Below, in pieces: positions 1 to 12,656 of a stretch of DNA of 64,000 nucleotides (within the stretch, counting starts at the first letter, position 1; each line of letters begins with the position of its first letter). The stretch comes from Heliocybe sulcata. Taxonomy: Eukaryota; Basidiomycota; Agaricomycetes; Gloeophyllales; Gloeophyllaceae. The notes beneath the pieces were generated by a model. It saw nothing but the letters and a program-made list of their open reading frames with translations, was not told where the DNA came from and did no database searches. The translations under genes and the position numbers were made by a program. The stretch spans positions 846,968-910,967 of the forward strand of contig ML213513.1 in the NCBI GenBank assembly GCA_004369045.1, given 5' to 3'.

Positions 1-1376
1 TTCAGCGACTGCACCCACTCGGCGACCTCCGGGTCTTTCCTACAATGTCAGTCAGCATGATGCCGCAAACTTCGGATAGCAGCTCTTACTTCCGCTCAGC
101 GAGCAGCCTCACGTCAACGCCCATCGGGAACGCTGCAACATCGACGAACCTCTCGTCCGTCTGCACGCCCTTGGGCAATGCTTCCATCGCAAGGATCCGA
201 CTGACAGTTTGCCTGAAGTGCCTAGCGTAATTGGCAGTCTGGAAGCCGATCAAGTCCGCCGCAAGCAGTCCGCGGAGCAGAGGCTCGCGGACCGACAGGC
301 ATCGGAAGATCTCAGAGGAGGGGAAGGCGACATGCATGAAGAAGCCGATGATAGCGTTCGGCAGCTTCTCGCGCACCATGCGAGGGAGCAGCATTAGGTG
401 GTAGTCGTTCACCCAGATGATGTCACCTTCTTGATAGTTGGCAGCGATGGCGTCCGCAAAACGCTGATTAACCGCGACATACTGCTTGTAGGAGGCGGAC
501 TCATAGAAGAATTTGGTCTTGGGCGCATCCGGGACAGCATAGTGGAGCGCAGGCCAGAGCACCTAACCGACGGTCATTGATGTCTGGCCAAAGATGACGA
601 TCACACCGTTCGTACCTGATGACAAAACTCATCGTAGCAGCCTGCAAACTCCGAGTCCGGGATCCACACCGTCTGGCTGTCCTGTTCCTCCTTCAGCCGC
701 CGTTCGACGTTCTTCTTCAGTGGATCCTTCCATCCGTCCGTGTTGGTTCCCAGCACACCGACCCACAGCTTCTTCCTGATCTTATCTTCAACGCTGTCCA
801 AGGCATTCCTCAGGCCGCCGTTGCAGTGCGGATTGAACTCGACATGCCACTGCTGCGACAGGTGCGGCTCCGGATCAGGACGGCGGGTAGAGGACGATCT
901 GGAATGTTTCCGTTGAACACGGTGAGGGATATGATGATCCGTAAGAGTGCGCCTAGGCACTCTCGAGGGCACGTTCCCTATCCCGAGACCCGGGGTTGCG
1001 ACGGGGTTGGGCGAGCTCGTTCTTGTTGTTGGTTTGGATGCCAAGTTTTGAGCAAACAAGCTGGAGAATGGATTCAGCACCTCAACACCGGGTGTCGTTG
1101 CAGCCGGCGTTGCCGTCCTGGACTGCAATACCATCAGCGCGCCGTTTTTGAGATCGTTACCTTACTCACCTTCAGATCCTCAACGATACTCTTCAGCGGC
1201 CCTGGCCTCTGCGGCAATGGAGACCTCGGTGGCTCACCCAGTTTAAAGTTGTTCGGCGTGAAGATAATCTCCTGGGCACCAGCATCCGGACTTGAAGGGG
1301 GAGATTCCCCCAACACCGCCGTCGTCGGCAGGAACAACGATGCGATGACCACTCGATGATTTTTCCAAGAGCTCAT
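1..1376 (-). CDS. Trehalose-6-phosphate synthase/phosphatase complex subunit, 5' part (GT20)
   Basis: This is the N-terminal part of a glycosyltransferase family 20 protein of the fungal Tps2/Tps3/Tsl1 group, part of the cytosolic complex that makes trehalose from UDP-glucose and glucose-6-phosphate. The gene runs off the window start. I read four exons: 1170-1376, 616-1122, 90-562 and 1-39, with clean GT-AG introns and a continuous frame. The start is the ATG at 1376. The first about 190 residues form a Ser/Pro/Arg-rich N-terminal extension, usual for the large subunits and absent from short Tps1. The GT20 core then shows FHY-like LHYAVPD, WVNDYHLMLLP and GFFMHVAFPSSEIFR. Which subunit it is, and whether a phosphatase domain follows, cannot be seen here. 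Transcription is leftward, away from the intergenic region at 1.4-2.5 kb. Confidence 0.88.
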
Positions 1377-2478
1377 GGTGGTCAAGAGTAGAGATATAGA
1401 TACAGCAAAGGCAGGTTAAAGTACAATTTACAGTAGGGCGAAAAGCCGCGCAGAGGGCCCATTTCGAAACCAGTATCCCTCCTTAATCGAGCGTAAATCA
1501 TCTATGATGTAATTCAAGGGAATTACCGATATTCCGGCAAGTCGGTACGAACCGGGAGAGGTGGCCGGAAAAGGGATGAGCGGTAAAGGATTATGGTGTG
1601 GCATAAGATCTGCGAGGGGGAAAAGGGATGTGGTACGAGGTTGAACGAGGAGATGAATCCTTGAGAGGCGTACCCGCTGTGTCGAAGTAGAGAGGCTGGG
1701 ATCGACGGTCTCGCGTTTGAGGAAAGTAGTTCAACTCATGCCACACGGCCCACACTCAAGTTGACGACCATCCGGGTATGGATAAGATCAGCAAGAGAGA
1801 AAGGAGAATAGTCGGGTTCCCTATAGTGTACCTTGAGGGCCTGAGTGGCATCGTGCACGCAGCTCAATGGGAAATGTCGGCGGGTATGGTAGCACCACTG
1901 GTACTTCTGGACTTTGGTCGAAACGGGACGGCGCCTATGGATGAGGATCTGCAGAAGAATGGTGTCAATTACTCACTGTCACGGAGAACATCCACCCATG
2001 AGGCCTGAGGTCGCCCATCTGAAATGTCTTACTCGACTGCATCATACAAGAGCCAAGGCTTGTACACGGGTCGAATCGTATGAAATGTCGAATCCATCAC
2101 CAGCTCATCCTGCACTCAACGAGATACAGAGACCCTGAAGCTAAGAAACCCATTGAAACGGCAGTCAAGAAGATCGCCACGGAGAAACAGATATATGAGA
2201 AGGTGGCTTACCTCTTCTGAAGCTTGTGCTGGCTACTTCGTCGCCAATTAGAAACTCCGAGCGCCAGAAGTGCGGCAGACGTTGTGGCACCTCGCAAGGC
2301 TTCTCAAAAGTTGGAACAGGAAGTACTCACCTCAGATGCTGAAAGGTATGAATCTCGTTACCGAGTGAGTGAATCCAAACCTGATCATTCGATCTTGAAT
2401 GTGGAAATGTACATTGGAGGTTAGAGATGTAACGCTGCATATGTCCGTGATCCTGATCCTAATGCTTGTGACTGAGCT
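1377..2478. other. Intergenic, no gene recognised
   Basis: This region lies upstream of the trehalose gene and downstream of the alpha/beta hydrolase. Short open frames occur, but none has recognisable similarity or a convincing exon structure. It probably holds the promoter of the trehalose complex gene. Confidence 0.5.
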
Positions 2479-3826
2479 TTATAGCATGGCCTTTGTCGGC
2501 TCCTTGGCGGACAGGATGGAGTAGATAACCTCGGCCAGCGCATCGGGTTGCTGTTGCACGACCTAGATGCGTTCAGTTAGGCATGGCACGGTCGTGGATC
2601 GATCGATATACCATGTGTCCGGCTCCTGGAATGCGAGACACAGACGCGACATTGCGTCCCTTGCGTGTATCTACGACAGAGTCTTGAGAATAGCGTGGGC
2701 TAGCACAATTATTAGGCATTGCGATGCGGAGTTGCTGTCCGCCGACTCACATGACGTCGATTCGCTCGCCAAACACGACATGAATCGGGATATCCGAGCA
2801 GACCTTCTCAATCTGCTCCGTCGCCTCGACTGTCCCCTCTAGATCCAAGTAGACAGAAGCCTCGAAGCGCTTCTCGCACTTGGTCGTGACGGCGCCAGCA
2901 GCCGGATAGCTGGCTTCCACTGAGCGGAGACCATGATTCTGGAAGTTGTCCTGTGGGCAAAGGAGCTATGCCACAGTTCGCATGAGTACACCTACAACAA
3001 GAATGACCCGGAGTCGTTCGTCCCATTCCTTCCAGGGCATGCGCCTCGCGAAGTAGTCGTAGGCAGCGCTGCGGGAGTCCCATTTCGATTTCTGCGCCGA
3101 GATACCTTTCGTGATGAGGTTTATTTGCTGTTCGCGATTCTTGAAATTCGCCTGATAGACATCTCGATCAATCATCGGTGGTTCGACAAGGATCACTGCT
3201 TCGTATTTGACGCCGGAGGAAGCCTTGTAGCACTTCGTAGAGTACATCCTTTATGCGCGATGGAATCATCAGGACTTCCTGATGTAATAGACGGCACTTA
3301 CACCGCTGTAGTTCCAGCTGAATGTCCCATTGCGACTAGACGGTGCGAGGATAGATGTGCTTCCACGAAAGCAGCGATCGCTTCAGCCCAGTGCGTGATT
3401 GCTATGTGTGTAATTAGGAACGATGCTCGGGGAATGACGCAGGATCGTACATGTCCCGCTATCAGGAAGCCTTGCAAGTGCTTCGGCGTTCAGGAGTGCG
3501 GAGTCTCCATGAGTGTGCCAATCGAATGCCCAAGCCTCGCGGATAACGCTCTGTCCCGGAGCGCTCAGGCTCTTCTGCAATTCGAACAGCCCGTGTAGTA
3601 CTGGTTCCCAATGCTCTTTGTCTGAACCACCATACGTCAATGAGCGTAGAATATGCTCAAGAATAGAATGGTACGTACGAGTGCCACTTGCGTGAGCAAG
3701 TATCAGGGTCACACCCCCGGCCGCGCCATGAGGCACGGAGTAGCGGTTTGCGGCCATCTTCAGACGAGTTCCCTCAACCTCAAAGGGAGTGTCGAACACG
3801 ACCTTGTCAACCAATAGAGGGAGCAT
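2479..3826 (-). CDS. Alpha/beta hydrolase (Lpx1/toxin-biosynthesis-like)
   Basis: This is an alpha/beta-hydrolase-fold protein of 347 aa in seven exons: 3679-3826, 3451-3621, 3302-3401, 2996-3248, 2751-2950, 2612-2699 and 2479-2562. Intron lengths are 45-57 nt. After joining, the oxyanion-side motif LILAHASGTHKEHW is followed by the nucleophile elbow GHSAG and a C-terminal GAGHM with the likely catalytic His. The order matches the fungal family that contains yeast peroxisomal lipase Lpx1 and AKT-toxin-type hydrolases. No clear C-terminal PTS1 is present (it ends TKAML), so a peroxisomal location is not supported. The substrate cannot be told from sequence. The start is the first in-frame ATG, placed just before a family-typical N-terminus. 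The gene appears intact. Confidence 0.85.
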
Positions 3827-4400
3827 CTTGTTACAGCGGAAGTGCCAGCCGAGCCTTTGCTACTCTTGTAACACAGCTCGAAGTTAAAGAGAGTCCTGGA
3901 ACTACGGCGATCAGAACAATAAGCAATCCCGGTTACTCGGAGGGTCAATTGCCTAACATAGCCCGTCTTTAATCAGAGGCTCCATGCATGCGACATCAAT
4001 CGGGGATGAGAAGGAGAAATGGTATACATGCGTAAACTTAGTCTGACTTACGTGCGGGGGGACCGGAACAGATTCTTTTCTCACGCTGCTTTCACCTCTG
4101 CAGCATCCCTCGTGAGTATTGCCATTGCAATTTATGTGAACGACTTGGTGCCCGGTACGGAGCAGAATATGTAGAATGAGCGTGCCACACTTACGCTTGC
4201 GCCCAGGATGGCCGAAATAGTTACGCCTACTCTAGATCGATTACTCACTTACGTTAACTCCCGATTCTCGAATAGATAAGTTGATTACACTGTGGCCAGT
4301 AATATATTATTGTGCCCTTCGGGACTAAGCATCTACCGCGGTATGGGCGGTCACTCCATTCAATGGAGCTCCTCTTTCAGATTAAACGAAGTGACTCACG
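3827..4400. other. Intergenic, no gene recognised
   Basis: The region lies between the 5' end of the hydrolase gene and the 3' end of the ICMT-like gene. It presumably holds the hydrolase promoter. I see no conserved coding segment or RNA gene. Confidence 0.5.
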
Positions 4401-5173
4401 TTACCAGATATATGGGAATAATCTGTACGGCACCCTCCTAGCCCATTCGTCCCATTCCTTCCCGAACTGCCCCCGCAAGACACGATCCTCACGGACCGGT
4501 CTTGTCAAGCATAGGTAGACCAAGGAAAGACCAGCAGCAAAGATTGCACCAACCGCCGCTCCTCCCACGACACTATCCAAGACACCTGATTCCCTCACCC
4601 AAGATCCTCTACCGAACCAACATACCCAGACCCCAGTGAATGCGGCAATATAGCCTGTATAGCTAGGATGTCGCACGATGGCATATGGGCCACTGGTGCC
4701 CAGCTTGTGATCCTTCCGAAGTGCCAAGGTGAACGTGAAATCCTTTTCCAGCGTGCGATAACACCAGTATCGGACCAAGGCACCCCAGGTGGAAAGGGCG
4801 GCACCGATGAGGCACGGTGTAGACACGCGTAGCAAGGATACATTCTTCGGGCTCTTCATCAATGCCGAGAGGGTATGGTCGGCTATGGGGGAATAGGGAA
4901 ATTGCTTCGCCAGGATGACAGTGATCTCACAGGCCGCACCCAGCCATTGCCCATACTGTGATATACAATCAGCTGAGGCATTGACATGGGAGAGGAGCAG
5001 TTGAGTACCTTGATGATGGTAGGTGTCCAACGGACGATATTTCGGTCGCGACCATCTACAGCCGCACTATATTTCAGGCGCTCTTCGTCAGTCACTGCTG
5101 GACTAGGATTTGTCAAGGACAGTTGCATACTGCCGCTGACAAGAAGAATAAGAGGTATACGATAGAGCGACAT
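4401..5173 (-). CDS. ICMT/PEMT-type isoprenylcysteine methyltransferase-like membrane protein
   Basis: This 239-aa multi-pass membrane protein has two exons (5009-5173 and 4401-4955; 53-nt intron). The C-terminal half carries the isoprenylcysteine carboxyl methyltransferase signature: GPYAIVRHPSYTG, followed by hydrophobic segments and REDRVLRGQFGKEW...RLFPYIW. This is the SAM-binding and catalytic block of the ICMT family, which methylates prenylated C-terminal cysteines at the ER. The N-terminus begins with a hydrophobic, signal-like stretch. Agaricomycetes often carry several ICMT-like paralogues, so this may be one of the divergent copies rather than the orthologue of yeast Ste14. The start codon at 5173 is the first in-frame ATG. 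Confidence 0.85.
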
Positions 5174-6484
5174 GATCAGGATACCGGAGGCTTGAGAGAG
5201 GGGCCATAATTTTGTTGCTCCTTATCTGTAGTCAGCCAGAGGTCGGAACGGAACGGAGTAGCATACGCTAGCGTTGGGGTGCTGCGTTTGATCACACGCA
5301 GCATGAGCGTCTAGGTTGCATGCGAGCTCATAGAGGGGAGCTTGTGGGGCGGTTTTCTCGAATCATGTTATAATTAGCATATAATAGACCCGGGAGGGCG
5401 TGATGGCGATGAAGAACTCCGCGTCGATGCATTGTCGGGATCTTCAAGGATGCGAAGTGCATCGCACAGAGACTATTAGTATGACACCGCGGGCAGGATG
5501 GGTGATGACGCGCTCACCCCATATCAGACGCCGGCTGAGGACGTAAGCTACTCAGTGACGCGCAGTACATAGCGCCACCTTCAAAGCAACCTTGCTTCGG
5601 GCAACCAGTACACCTGACCGGTGAGAACCAGTGTCTTCGCGCCAGAAGCAGCGGGAGAAGGCCCATACGTCTCGGAGTTGGCTGGTGGCGTATATCATCT
5701 TTCACTGTCGCCAACCTTCAGAGTGATGGCCATTAATACATAGTAGGCAGCGGGAGAAACAGCAGTACATGACTTGCCTTCAGTGTACTCTGCTGCGCCA
5801 AGTGCGTCCGTCCGAACAGGATCAGGATCAGGATCTCATTGACTGACTTAGCGTACGGCGTACAGATTATGAACGTGCTCCAGACGTATGTCCGACTTCC
5901 CTCGCTCTTGCAAAAATCTGTTCAGCAGTGCCACCGGGATACGCGTCCTGCAGGCGCCGCCACCTATGCGTTCTGTACATCCTACAGCGAATATTCACGG
6001 CAACAGCCCGCTCTGTTTCCAATTTCAGTAAAGGGATATAATCATTGCGGTAAGTCCTAGCTTACCTCGAATTCTTATTCCGACCACGAGTGATACATTT
6101 TCACGGCACATTGATTCCATTTCTCTCCAAATGCTCTTTCTATGTTTCGACCCTCGAACAGCGCTCTGACTGAGGCTATGTTATATGAGCCAATTCTCGC
6201 AGGAGAAAGGAGCATTAGCTACGTACTTCAGAGTATCTCCCGCGCATGCACACTTAGCAGTCCAGTATACGCAAGACATACTAGATATTATCAGGACTTC
6301 GTGGCCACTGGCATTGACAGTGTGGCGCTGTCCCGCGGCCACGTGAAATTACGTAATTGACGCTTAACACCTTTGCAACTTTGCAACTAGGGGTCGGTGC
6401 GTCGTCGTAGTTGTTCGCAGAACCTACAGTAGATGCACGAAGCAGACACTGCTGCTGCGGTGAGCACATACCTTACTATCTCTG
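5174..6484. other. Intergenic, no gene recognised
   Basis: The region lies between the divergently transcribed ICMT-like and F-box genes. Small open frames exist (for example at 5514-5714, minus), but they show no family features and I do not call them genes. It likely contains both promoters. Confidence 0.45.
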
Positions 6485-8275
6485 ATGGATAAAATAATGA
6501 CTCTGATACAGCTTCGCGGCAATATGGCTGTCTCCCCTTTCGACGCAGATGATGTCGTACTGGCAGCTCGTCGAGAGCTCGAGCAACAAATCATTGTGCA
6601 CGAGATGTCATTGATCCAAATAAGAATACGGCTGAACACGCTAGTCCTCATTGCCCGACTTCCTCCAGAGGTGCTCGCGGAGATCTTCGCTGCGTACATC
6701 TGTGCGCACGGGCAGCCTGAGGTCCCTATTCGCCTATCTTCAGGGCCCCATCAGCCCTATGCGTGGCTGGTAATCACCCATGTATGTCACCACTGGCGAA
6801 CTGTTGCATTGGGTACCCCGTCATTATGGACGGAAGTCTACCTAACTCAACCGGAATGTGTCCAAATGATGTTGACAAGGTCAAAACAAGTACCGCTCTC
6901 TATACTCCTCCCTCGCAATCCATTGAGACAGAATCACCGCCTTACTCTTGAGCATGCACTCGCTCAGCTTCACCGAATCCGGCGCCTTGATCTTAGCGTG
7001 TCATTCGCGGACCTGGAGAAACTCGACAGCGCGAGGTTGGGAGACCCTATCCAGTTACGAGAATTGGTATTGGCTCGGTTATTTCATATGAATGAGAAGC
7101 CTAGTGGAACTCTCTTGTTACCCATCATTTCAAGGCTCGCGACCGCGAGACTGCAGTCTCTCTTGATCTACAATCTGCCCCTCATTGCATTCCGGGAGCT
7201 GCTCATGCCGACATTGACATCCTTGTCACTATCGAACTGCTCACCCAGCATCGATGTCATGTGCATTCTCAAAGTGCTGCAAACCATGCCAAAGCTTCGT
7301 CTGCTTCATCTTACCAGTGTGTTAGCCTCCAGTGGCCTTCTTTCGAGGGATGCTCGCTACACAGCTGATCTGCCCCATCTCGAGCACGTCACAGTATCCG
7401 ACATGCCGCCGCAGTGTGCTGCATTGCTTAGCAATCTGTGCCTCAGTTCTAATGCAGCGGTTACACTCACCTTGGACCACTATATCATGCTTGAACCCTC
7501 CAGTTTCTCTTCAGTTCTCAGTCCTATTGCATCTGCCATTGATTCAACAATGTCAAGCACACCATTGCAAGTGCTTTCCATCCTCCAGGGTGTCTACTCA
7601 CGGATAGAGTTGGAGGGCTGGACACGTGATGCCCCTCAGGACTCTGAGCAGAAACCAGACCGCAAATTCGTCGTCCGTATTAGTACCAAGGCATCATTCG
7701 AAGGAGCCGTGGAGACCTTCCTGAATGGTCTACATTTGGCGGATGTGAAGTATCTGAAGGTCCAATCATCAATCATAACTTGGCGGGAACTTATGTGCTT
7801 TGTCAACTTAACAAGACTATCTGTCATTGGCGTCAAGGGACTCACTGATCGTATCATCGGTTTACCTAGAGCACTGGAGGTGGTCGGGGGTGGATACACA
7901 TTGAGCACAATGAAGTCCGAAGCCAGCGCCTATGATCCGAAATCAATCATGTGCCCTCATTTGGAGTCTCTACGGCTTGAAAATGTCAAATTCGCCGCAT
8001 CGCCCACTCGCATTATTCCTGACGACTTCCTGCCTGTCTTATTGAGGGCGCTGCAATCGCGGGCCGCGTGCGGTATCAAACTCAAGCACCTCGACATTGC
8101 CAGGGCAGAGAACTTCACAGCCTCCACAGTTCAGCAGCTGAAGGGCTCTGTCGAGAAACTTCACTGGGATGAGATAGAGAATGTTCAGATGCCGCGGTTC
8201 CGTGAAGAAGACACGGAGGATGAGGTCGAGATGGAATATGATGATGATGACGGAGACTCAGACTACCAGCCATGA
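6485..8275 (+). CDS. F-box protein with leucine-rich region and acidic tail
   Basis: This 596-aa protein is encoded by one uninterrupted exon, which stands out among intron-dense neighbours. Residues about 10-52 look helical/coiled-coil. They are followed by an F-box-like segment (about 55-105: ARLPPEVLAEIF, then VCHHWRTVALGTPSLW), the standard arrangement in the large Agaricomycete F-box family. The rest holds irregular Leu-rich repeats (about 110-560) that would recognise the substrate. The C-terminus is very acidic (EEDTEDEVEMEYDDDDGDSD). By family knowledge it would act as the substrate receptor of an SCF (Skp1-Cullin-F-box) ubiquitin ligase. The target is unknown. These families expand quickly and single-exon members are common. 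Confidence 0.85.
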   Translation: MDKIMTLIQLRGNMAVSPFDADDVVLAARRELEQQIIVHEMSLIQIRIRLNTLVLIARLPPEVLAEIFAAYICAHGQPEVPIRLSSGPHQPYAWLVITHVCHHWRTVALGTPSLWTEVYLTQPECVQMMLTRSKQVPLSILLPRNPLRQNHRLTLEHALAQLHRIRRLDLSVSFADLEKLDSARLGDPIQLRELVLARLFHMNEKPSGTLLLPIISRLATARLQSLLIYNLPLIAFRELLMPTLTSLSLSNCSPSIDVMCILKVLQTMPKLRLLHLTSVLASSGLLSRDARYTADLPHLEHVTVSDMPPQCAALLSNLCLSSNAAVTLTLDHYIMLEPSSFSSVLSPIASAIDSTMSSTPLQVLSILQGVYSRIELEGWTRDAPQDSEQKPDRKFVVRISTKASFEGAVETFLNGLHLADVKYLKVQSSIITWRELMCFVNLTRLSVIGVKGLTDRIIGLPRALEVVGGGYTLSTMKSEASAYDPKSIMCPHLESLRLENVKFAASPTRIIPDDFLPVLLRALQSRAACGIKLKHLDIARAENFTASTVQQLKGSVEKLHWDEIENVQMPRFREEDTEDEVEMEYDDDDGDSDYQP

Positions 8276-11150
8276 ATATGTTTCTCGCCTACAGTGATAA
8301 TATATATTGCTGGATGCCGGCACAAGATTCATTTTTCTCGCTAACTAGTGGTAGTGTATTGCTGGGAGCCAAGCTTAAGACAGCCTGACCACTAGTATGT
8401 ACCATGTGAAAATCATGAATAGAGCAGGAGAACGTGTTTCGGACACTTACTTGATCTCATGTTCACGCGATGGCATGAAAGGTCAGGCAGAACGTCGCTC
8501 AACTTTGTGGCATTCGATGCCGTGACAAGTTACAACTTGATCGTCACCACGTGATTTCGCGTAACACGTCTTGTTTAATCATGAATCACGAATGGTATAC
8601 TCAATCTCGTTCCCTCGCGTTAGGCCTATTCAGATATATACAAACCCTTGGCAATCCTACGTATGCGATTATGGGCTCGGCATGTACCGTGAAGTGGGAG
8701 TTGAAGGTAGTCGTCCATTGGCATGCCCAATACCGGTATGACTCAGGCTGAGCTATACCGAAATCGTCAGTTGAGTTTTCCTTTAACTTCTACCATAGAG
8801 CGATATTTCCACGTAGGGTGTCTAATCACTGTCCATGACCCGTTCAGCAATAATTACAAGGGCATGGCGAAGATATGACGCTTCATTGGCATGTCCGATA
8901 AGAGCAGAGGTGGAAACAACGGTAATATCTTGACGCACTGGGGCTCGAACTAATCGGAGGCGATGGAGGTACGTAACGTGCTTATACCGCAATTTTATAG
9001 CTAACAGAGTCTTATCCTGATCAATGTGCAAGGGAGCTGTTGTTGCGATAGCCAAGGGACGACTCAATCTGTAAGTGAGCGGCCTGAGGCGTGGAAGCTA
9101 TGTCTCGAAGAGGTCCGCATGCTCGGAAAGCTAGTTCATCGTTCAGTCTTTCAGGTAGTACGCGAGTCACAGCTTTGTACCCGATCCTCAAGAACCACAG
9201 TGGATATTGGCCTCTTCCCCGGAATATTTGATGTACACCGTCAAGCTGAGCAAGGAGGAAGGAGAAGGAGCAAGACTCCCATCACTCCACTCATCCAACG
9301 CTGCAGAAGAGTATCATACCTCGGAAGAGAAAGTTTATGGAGATCACTCTTCAATTTTGCCTGTGCAGGACGGGAACAACACATCATGGACGAATATTCT
9401 CATAGCGTCTTCTGCCGCAAAATGCGAAGGCGGCCTCCACATATGTTGACTTCCGCTCGGTCCTCACCATGAGGTTGGTGGCCCCTTTTTTCTCTAGGAG
9501 CGTTTCAGGGCGGGACGCTGACCATGCGGTCGTATCTCTCCAAAGGGCTAGGACCCTGATCTTGTGCTTATGTGGCCGGTGCTCGGGACGGACATTGTGA
9601 ATTCGCAGAATGTTCTCGACGTCGTCAGAGCTTTGGCCTGCGCGAGCAAGGAAACGTTGAACTTAGTGCAAGATATGGCTGTACTGGAGCATATCAGGGT
9701 GTCCGAATCCATCGTGATTGGCATGGCACTTCAAAGCTTCAGACTTCAAGTGTCAGACGTCTTTCTGCTGAAGCTGTGTGCTTTTTCGTCTTCCTGCTCT
9801 TCTTGCGCTTGTGTCTGTGATCGAGCAGGTCCCGCGGACCGTCTGACAATATTAATTGGCGGCAGAGTCGTCGTGAAACGCAAGGACACTAGACTATCGA
9901 ACAAGACGGTGCGCGTACTATGGACCCACAGAACGAAAAAAGCGAACTAGACCCAATTGGCAGTGAGAATACAGTCCGTAGAATACAATGCGAGTGGTAT
10001 AACGAGAGAGCGTGGTATTACGATACAGATACAATAGGCGCCGACTTGCAATCGTCCAGTCCGGCATGAAAGAGCGTGACAGCAAATTGTGATGGTAGTC
10101 CTTGAAGTGAGCATAGCGTGGTCATCAAGACCATGCTTGTGAAGACACTCTCTGTCTTCATTGGTAAACATTCGATAGTCGTGATTTCGGTGGCTTGTCA
10201 AGATTCATATCTGGCTTAGTGACTAGGGCAAGCATGACGGACATGTGGCACTTACTGGGCATGCATTATTGCGTTCATCGATGGATGTTCCCGTCATCAC
10301 GAAATGACACAGAACGACATAGCTCCTCCACCACAATGTTCAGAGTCGACCAGCGGCTCCGTTTGTGTCTCGCCTTCGGAGACTGAAGATTCAGAGAGGA
10401 TGTACACGGCGTCAAAAGCGTCCATGTTGCGGTGTTCGTGAGAGGCTAGAAGGCACTTGACAAGGGACAGAAGGGAATTCTTGACTGCGCGACACAATTG
10501 CAGCGCGCGTCTTATATCGCCAAGCGAAGTGCCATGGTCCGATACAATTGGCATATGCCGACTGCGCGAATGCTACATTTAGCTGCCGGTATCGCCATGA
10601 GATACGTTTCTGTGAGTAAGCAAAGTTGCTTGGGCCGCACAGGCGGATTCACAATTGTGTGGCATCGTGTTTGATCCGAAGGTGAGGCGGTCGCGATCAA
10701 ACGCGACCTCTCGAAACAAAAGCATGGGAGTAATAAGGGCAGTGGACTCCCGACCCGCTGGTACCCGAAGCTCCTGTCGAAGATCATCGATAACTAGAGA
10801 ACTTTGTCGCGATGTAGCTAAACAATAGGGTAAGCGTAGTCAAAAGGTCGTGCCGCATAGAAGGCGTACCGCCTTACCACCGCCTCGAGCTTTTCCCGCA
10901 AGACAATGCATAGCAGTGAGCAGGCTTTATTTCTGTACGCCGCTGTACTGCAGAAACGACGAGGGCGCAGACATAGCATAGGGCGCAGACATAGCGGCGG
11001 TGCAGAGCATAAACTGCAGCCACAAGAACCAAACAGGTGTCAATAATGAGTTAAGCGCACCCCGACGGCGAGGGCGCTTTCGCCGTCGTCGCTGGCGCTG
11101 GCCACGCTCGATGCCCGTGAATCGCTCGGTTTCTTCCCTCTTCTTTCGAC
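8276..11150. other. Long intergenic stretch, nothing firmly recognised
   Basis: About 2.9 kb without a gene I can support. Several frames of 80-150 codons occur (for example 9564-9950 plus and 10297-10554 minus). Some look mildly protein-like, but none has a signature, a good start context or spliceable neighbours. Decayed genes or lineage-specific short genes cannot be excluded. A short tandem repeat lies near the right edge. Confidence 0.4.
10963..10995. repeat. Two-copy tandem 15-mer
   Basis: GGGCGCAGACATAGC occurs at 10963-10977 and again at 10981-10995, an 18-nt period. It lies about 155 bp upstream of the CNOT11 start codon and may be part of that promoter or simple slippage. Confidence 0.8.
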
Positions 11151-12656
11151 ATGCAGACGGCAACGATGAGGGCACCGATGTTGCAGCCGACGATGGCGAC
11201 TACCGATACTCGGACGTCCGTTGGCCATCTGCTGCAGCGAGCATATACTTTACCGTGCTCGACGGCGGCCCAGGCGTTCACGCAGCTCGTACAGCCGACA
11301 TCGCGCTTCCAGCTGGCTCTTGATGCGCTGCTGCCCGTTCTAGATGCCCGTGTCGAAGTCAGTATGCCGTTCTTATCATCTGAACCAGACGTTAATCTAG
11401 CCGCAGCTTGAGCAACGGATTCTTGTCTCTTATATCTTATTCTCATTGTATACGCCGCATCCAATATCTATTAATCCGTTCAAGTCCGCCTTGTATGCTA
11501 CCTTCGTCAACGAGAGAGATGCCGCTGTCCGGATAGCCGCTGGCGGTGGCGTTAGCGAGAATGAGCAACTGGTGTGGGTCTTATGGAAGATTCTGAAGGG
11601 CGATGGGAACGATGTGCGCTCTGCTATCCTTCTGGTTCCTCGATAGCTATTGATCGGCCTTGCAGTTGGGTCCCTATTCTCCGAACACGCTGGCCCGCTC
11701 GGCTTTACCGCCCAAGCTTAGACCGTCCAACCTGACTCTGGACGAGGAGACTATTGCTCCGGCGCGTAGTGAACTGTAAGCGCGTAGTGAGCTTCTCCAT
11801 CTGTTCCATCTGATGCATCGACTGGTCTAGTCAGGACACGTCCATACTGACTGACCAAACCAACACGGCCACGCCCACCCCCTCACAGCCGAGTCATGAG
11901 CCGAAAGTCACCGCTCAGGAGGACGATCAGAACGAGAAGGTGTCTCGCGCCATGGCCTTGCTTCTCGCAGGCCGCACGCGGACGCTCACTCTCTCCGAGC
12001 AGCGCGTACGTCCTCTTCCCTGCGACCTGTCGCCGCCCCACTGACCCCGCTCCACGCAGCTCGTGACCTCGTTCATCCCGGAGCTCGTGTCACCGCCCGT
12101 GGTCACCTCCGTCGATCTCCCGCCGCTCATTGCCCACAACGCGACGCTCGCCCATCCCTTGATGGCCGCGCTCCTCTCGCTGTGCCCGCCCCAGGGCTCC
12201 GCGATGTACCTCGACGTGCTCCGGCGCCTGCCGCCGACGCTGCCCTCGCTCGACCTCCTAGGACGCCTTCTCCGCGACACGACCCCTATGACGGACGTGG
12301 TCACGGGCGGGCGGACGACGCTCGCGGACGTCGTGCGGTCCGAGGTGCTGGGCGGCTTCCTTCACGAGGCGATCGAGTGGGTGGGCAACCGTGAAGCGGA
12401 GGAGAAGGACGGCCTGATCAACGATGACCGCGTGGCGATCAGCGTCCAGAATGTGCGTGTCGGATCCTGCCAGATTCTACCGAGTCCACTTACCAGTCGG
12501 CAGCTCTGTCGCTTCTACCACTCGCTCATCAAGCTGGCCATCGTCGACCCAGGCTCGGAGGCCGACTCCGCCGAAATGATGCACTTCAGCCTTCGGTTTT
12601 CGCGCTACGAAGAGGCGAACTCCCTCTATCGTGTGTTGGCTGCCGGTCATTTCTGA
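11151..12656 (+). CDS. CNOT11: CCR4-NOT complex subunit 11 (CNOT11)
   Basis: This is a homologue of CNOT11, which with CNOT10 docks on the N-terminal part of Not1 in the CCR4-NOT deadenylase complex. Six exons were read: 11151-11357, 11407-11613, 11666-11775, 11831-12005, 12060-12452 and 12504-12656. They sum to 414 aa with consistent phases. Diagnostic segments are ISINPF followed by LVWVLWKILKG in exon 2, and a C-terminal block with FIPELVSPP and a final LCRFYHSLIKLAIVD...FSRYEEANSLYRVL, which matches the end of animal CNOT11. The start is uncertain: ATGs at 11166 and 11193 are alternatives. It converges on the Cla4 gene with 432 bp between stop codons. S. cerevisiae lacks CNOT11, so its presence fits a basidiomycete. 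Confidence 0.88.

Noticed and set aside
9564-9950. 128-codon plus-strand frame
   Set aside because: Partly protein-like, but no ATG in good context, no domain and no splicing partner; left as unassigned.
11000-11464. Overlapping frames on both strands before CNOT11
   Set aside because: They overlap the CNOT11 first exon, are low-complexity and show no family features.
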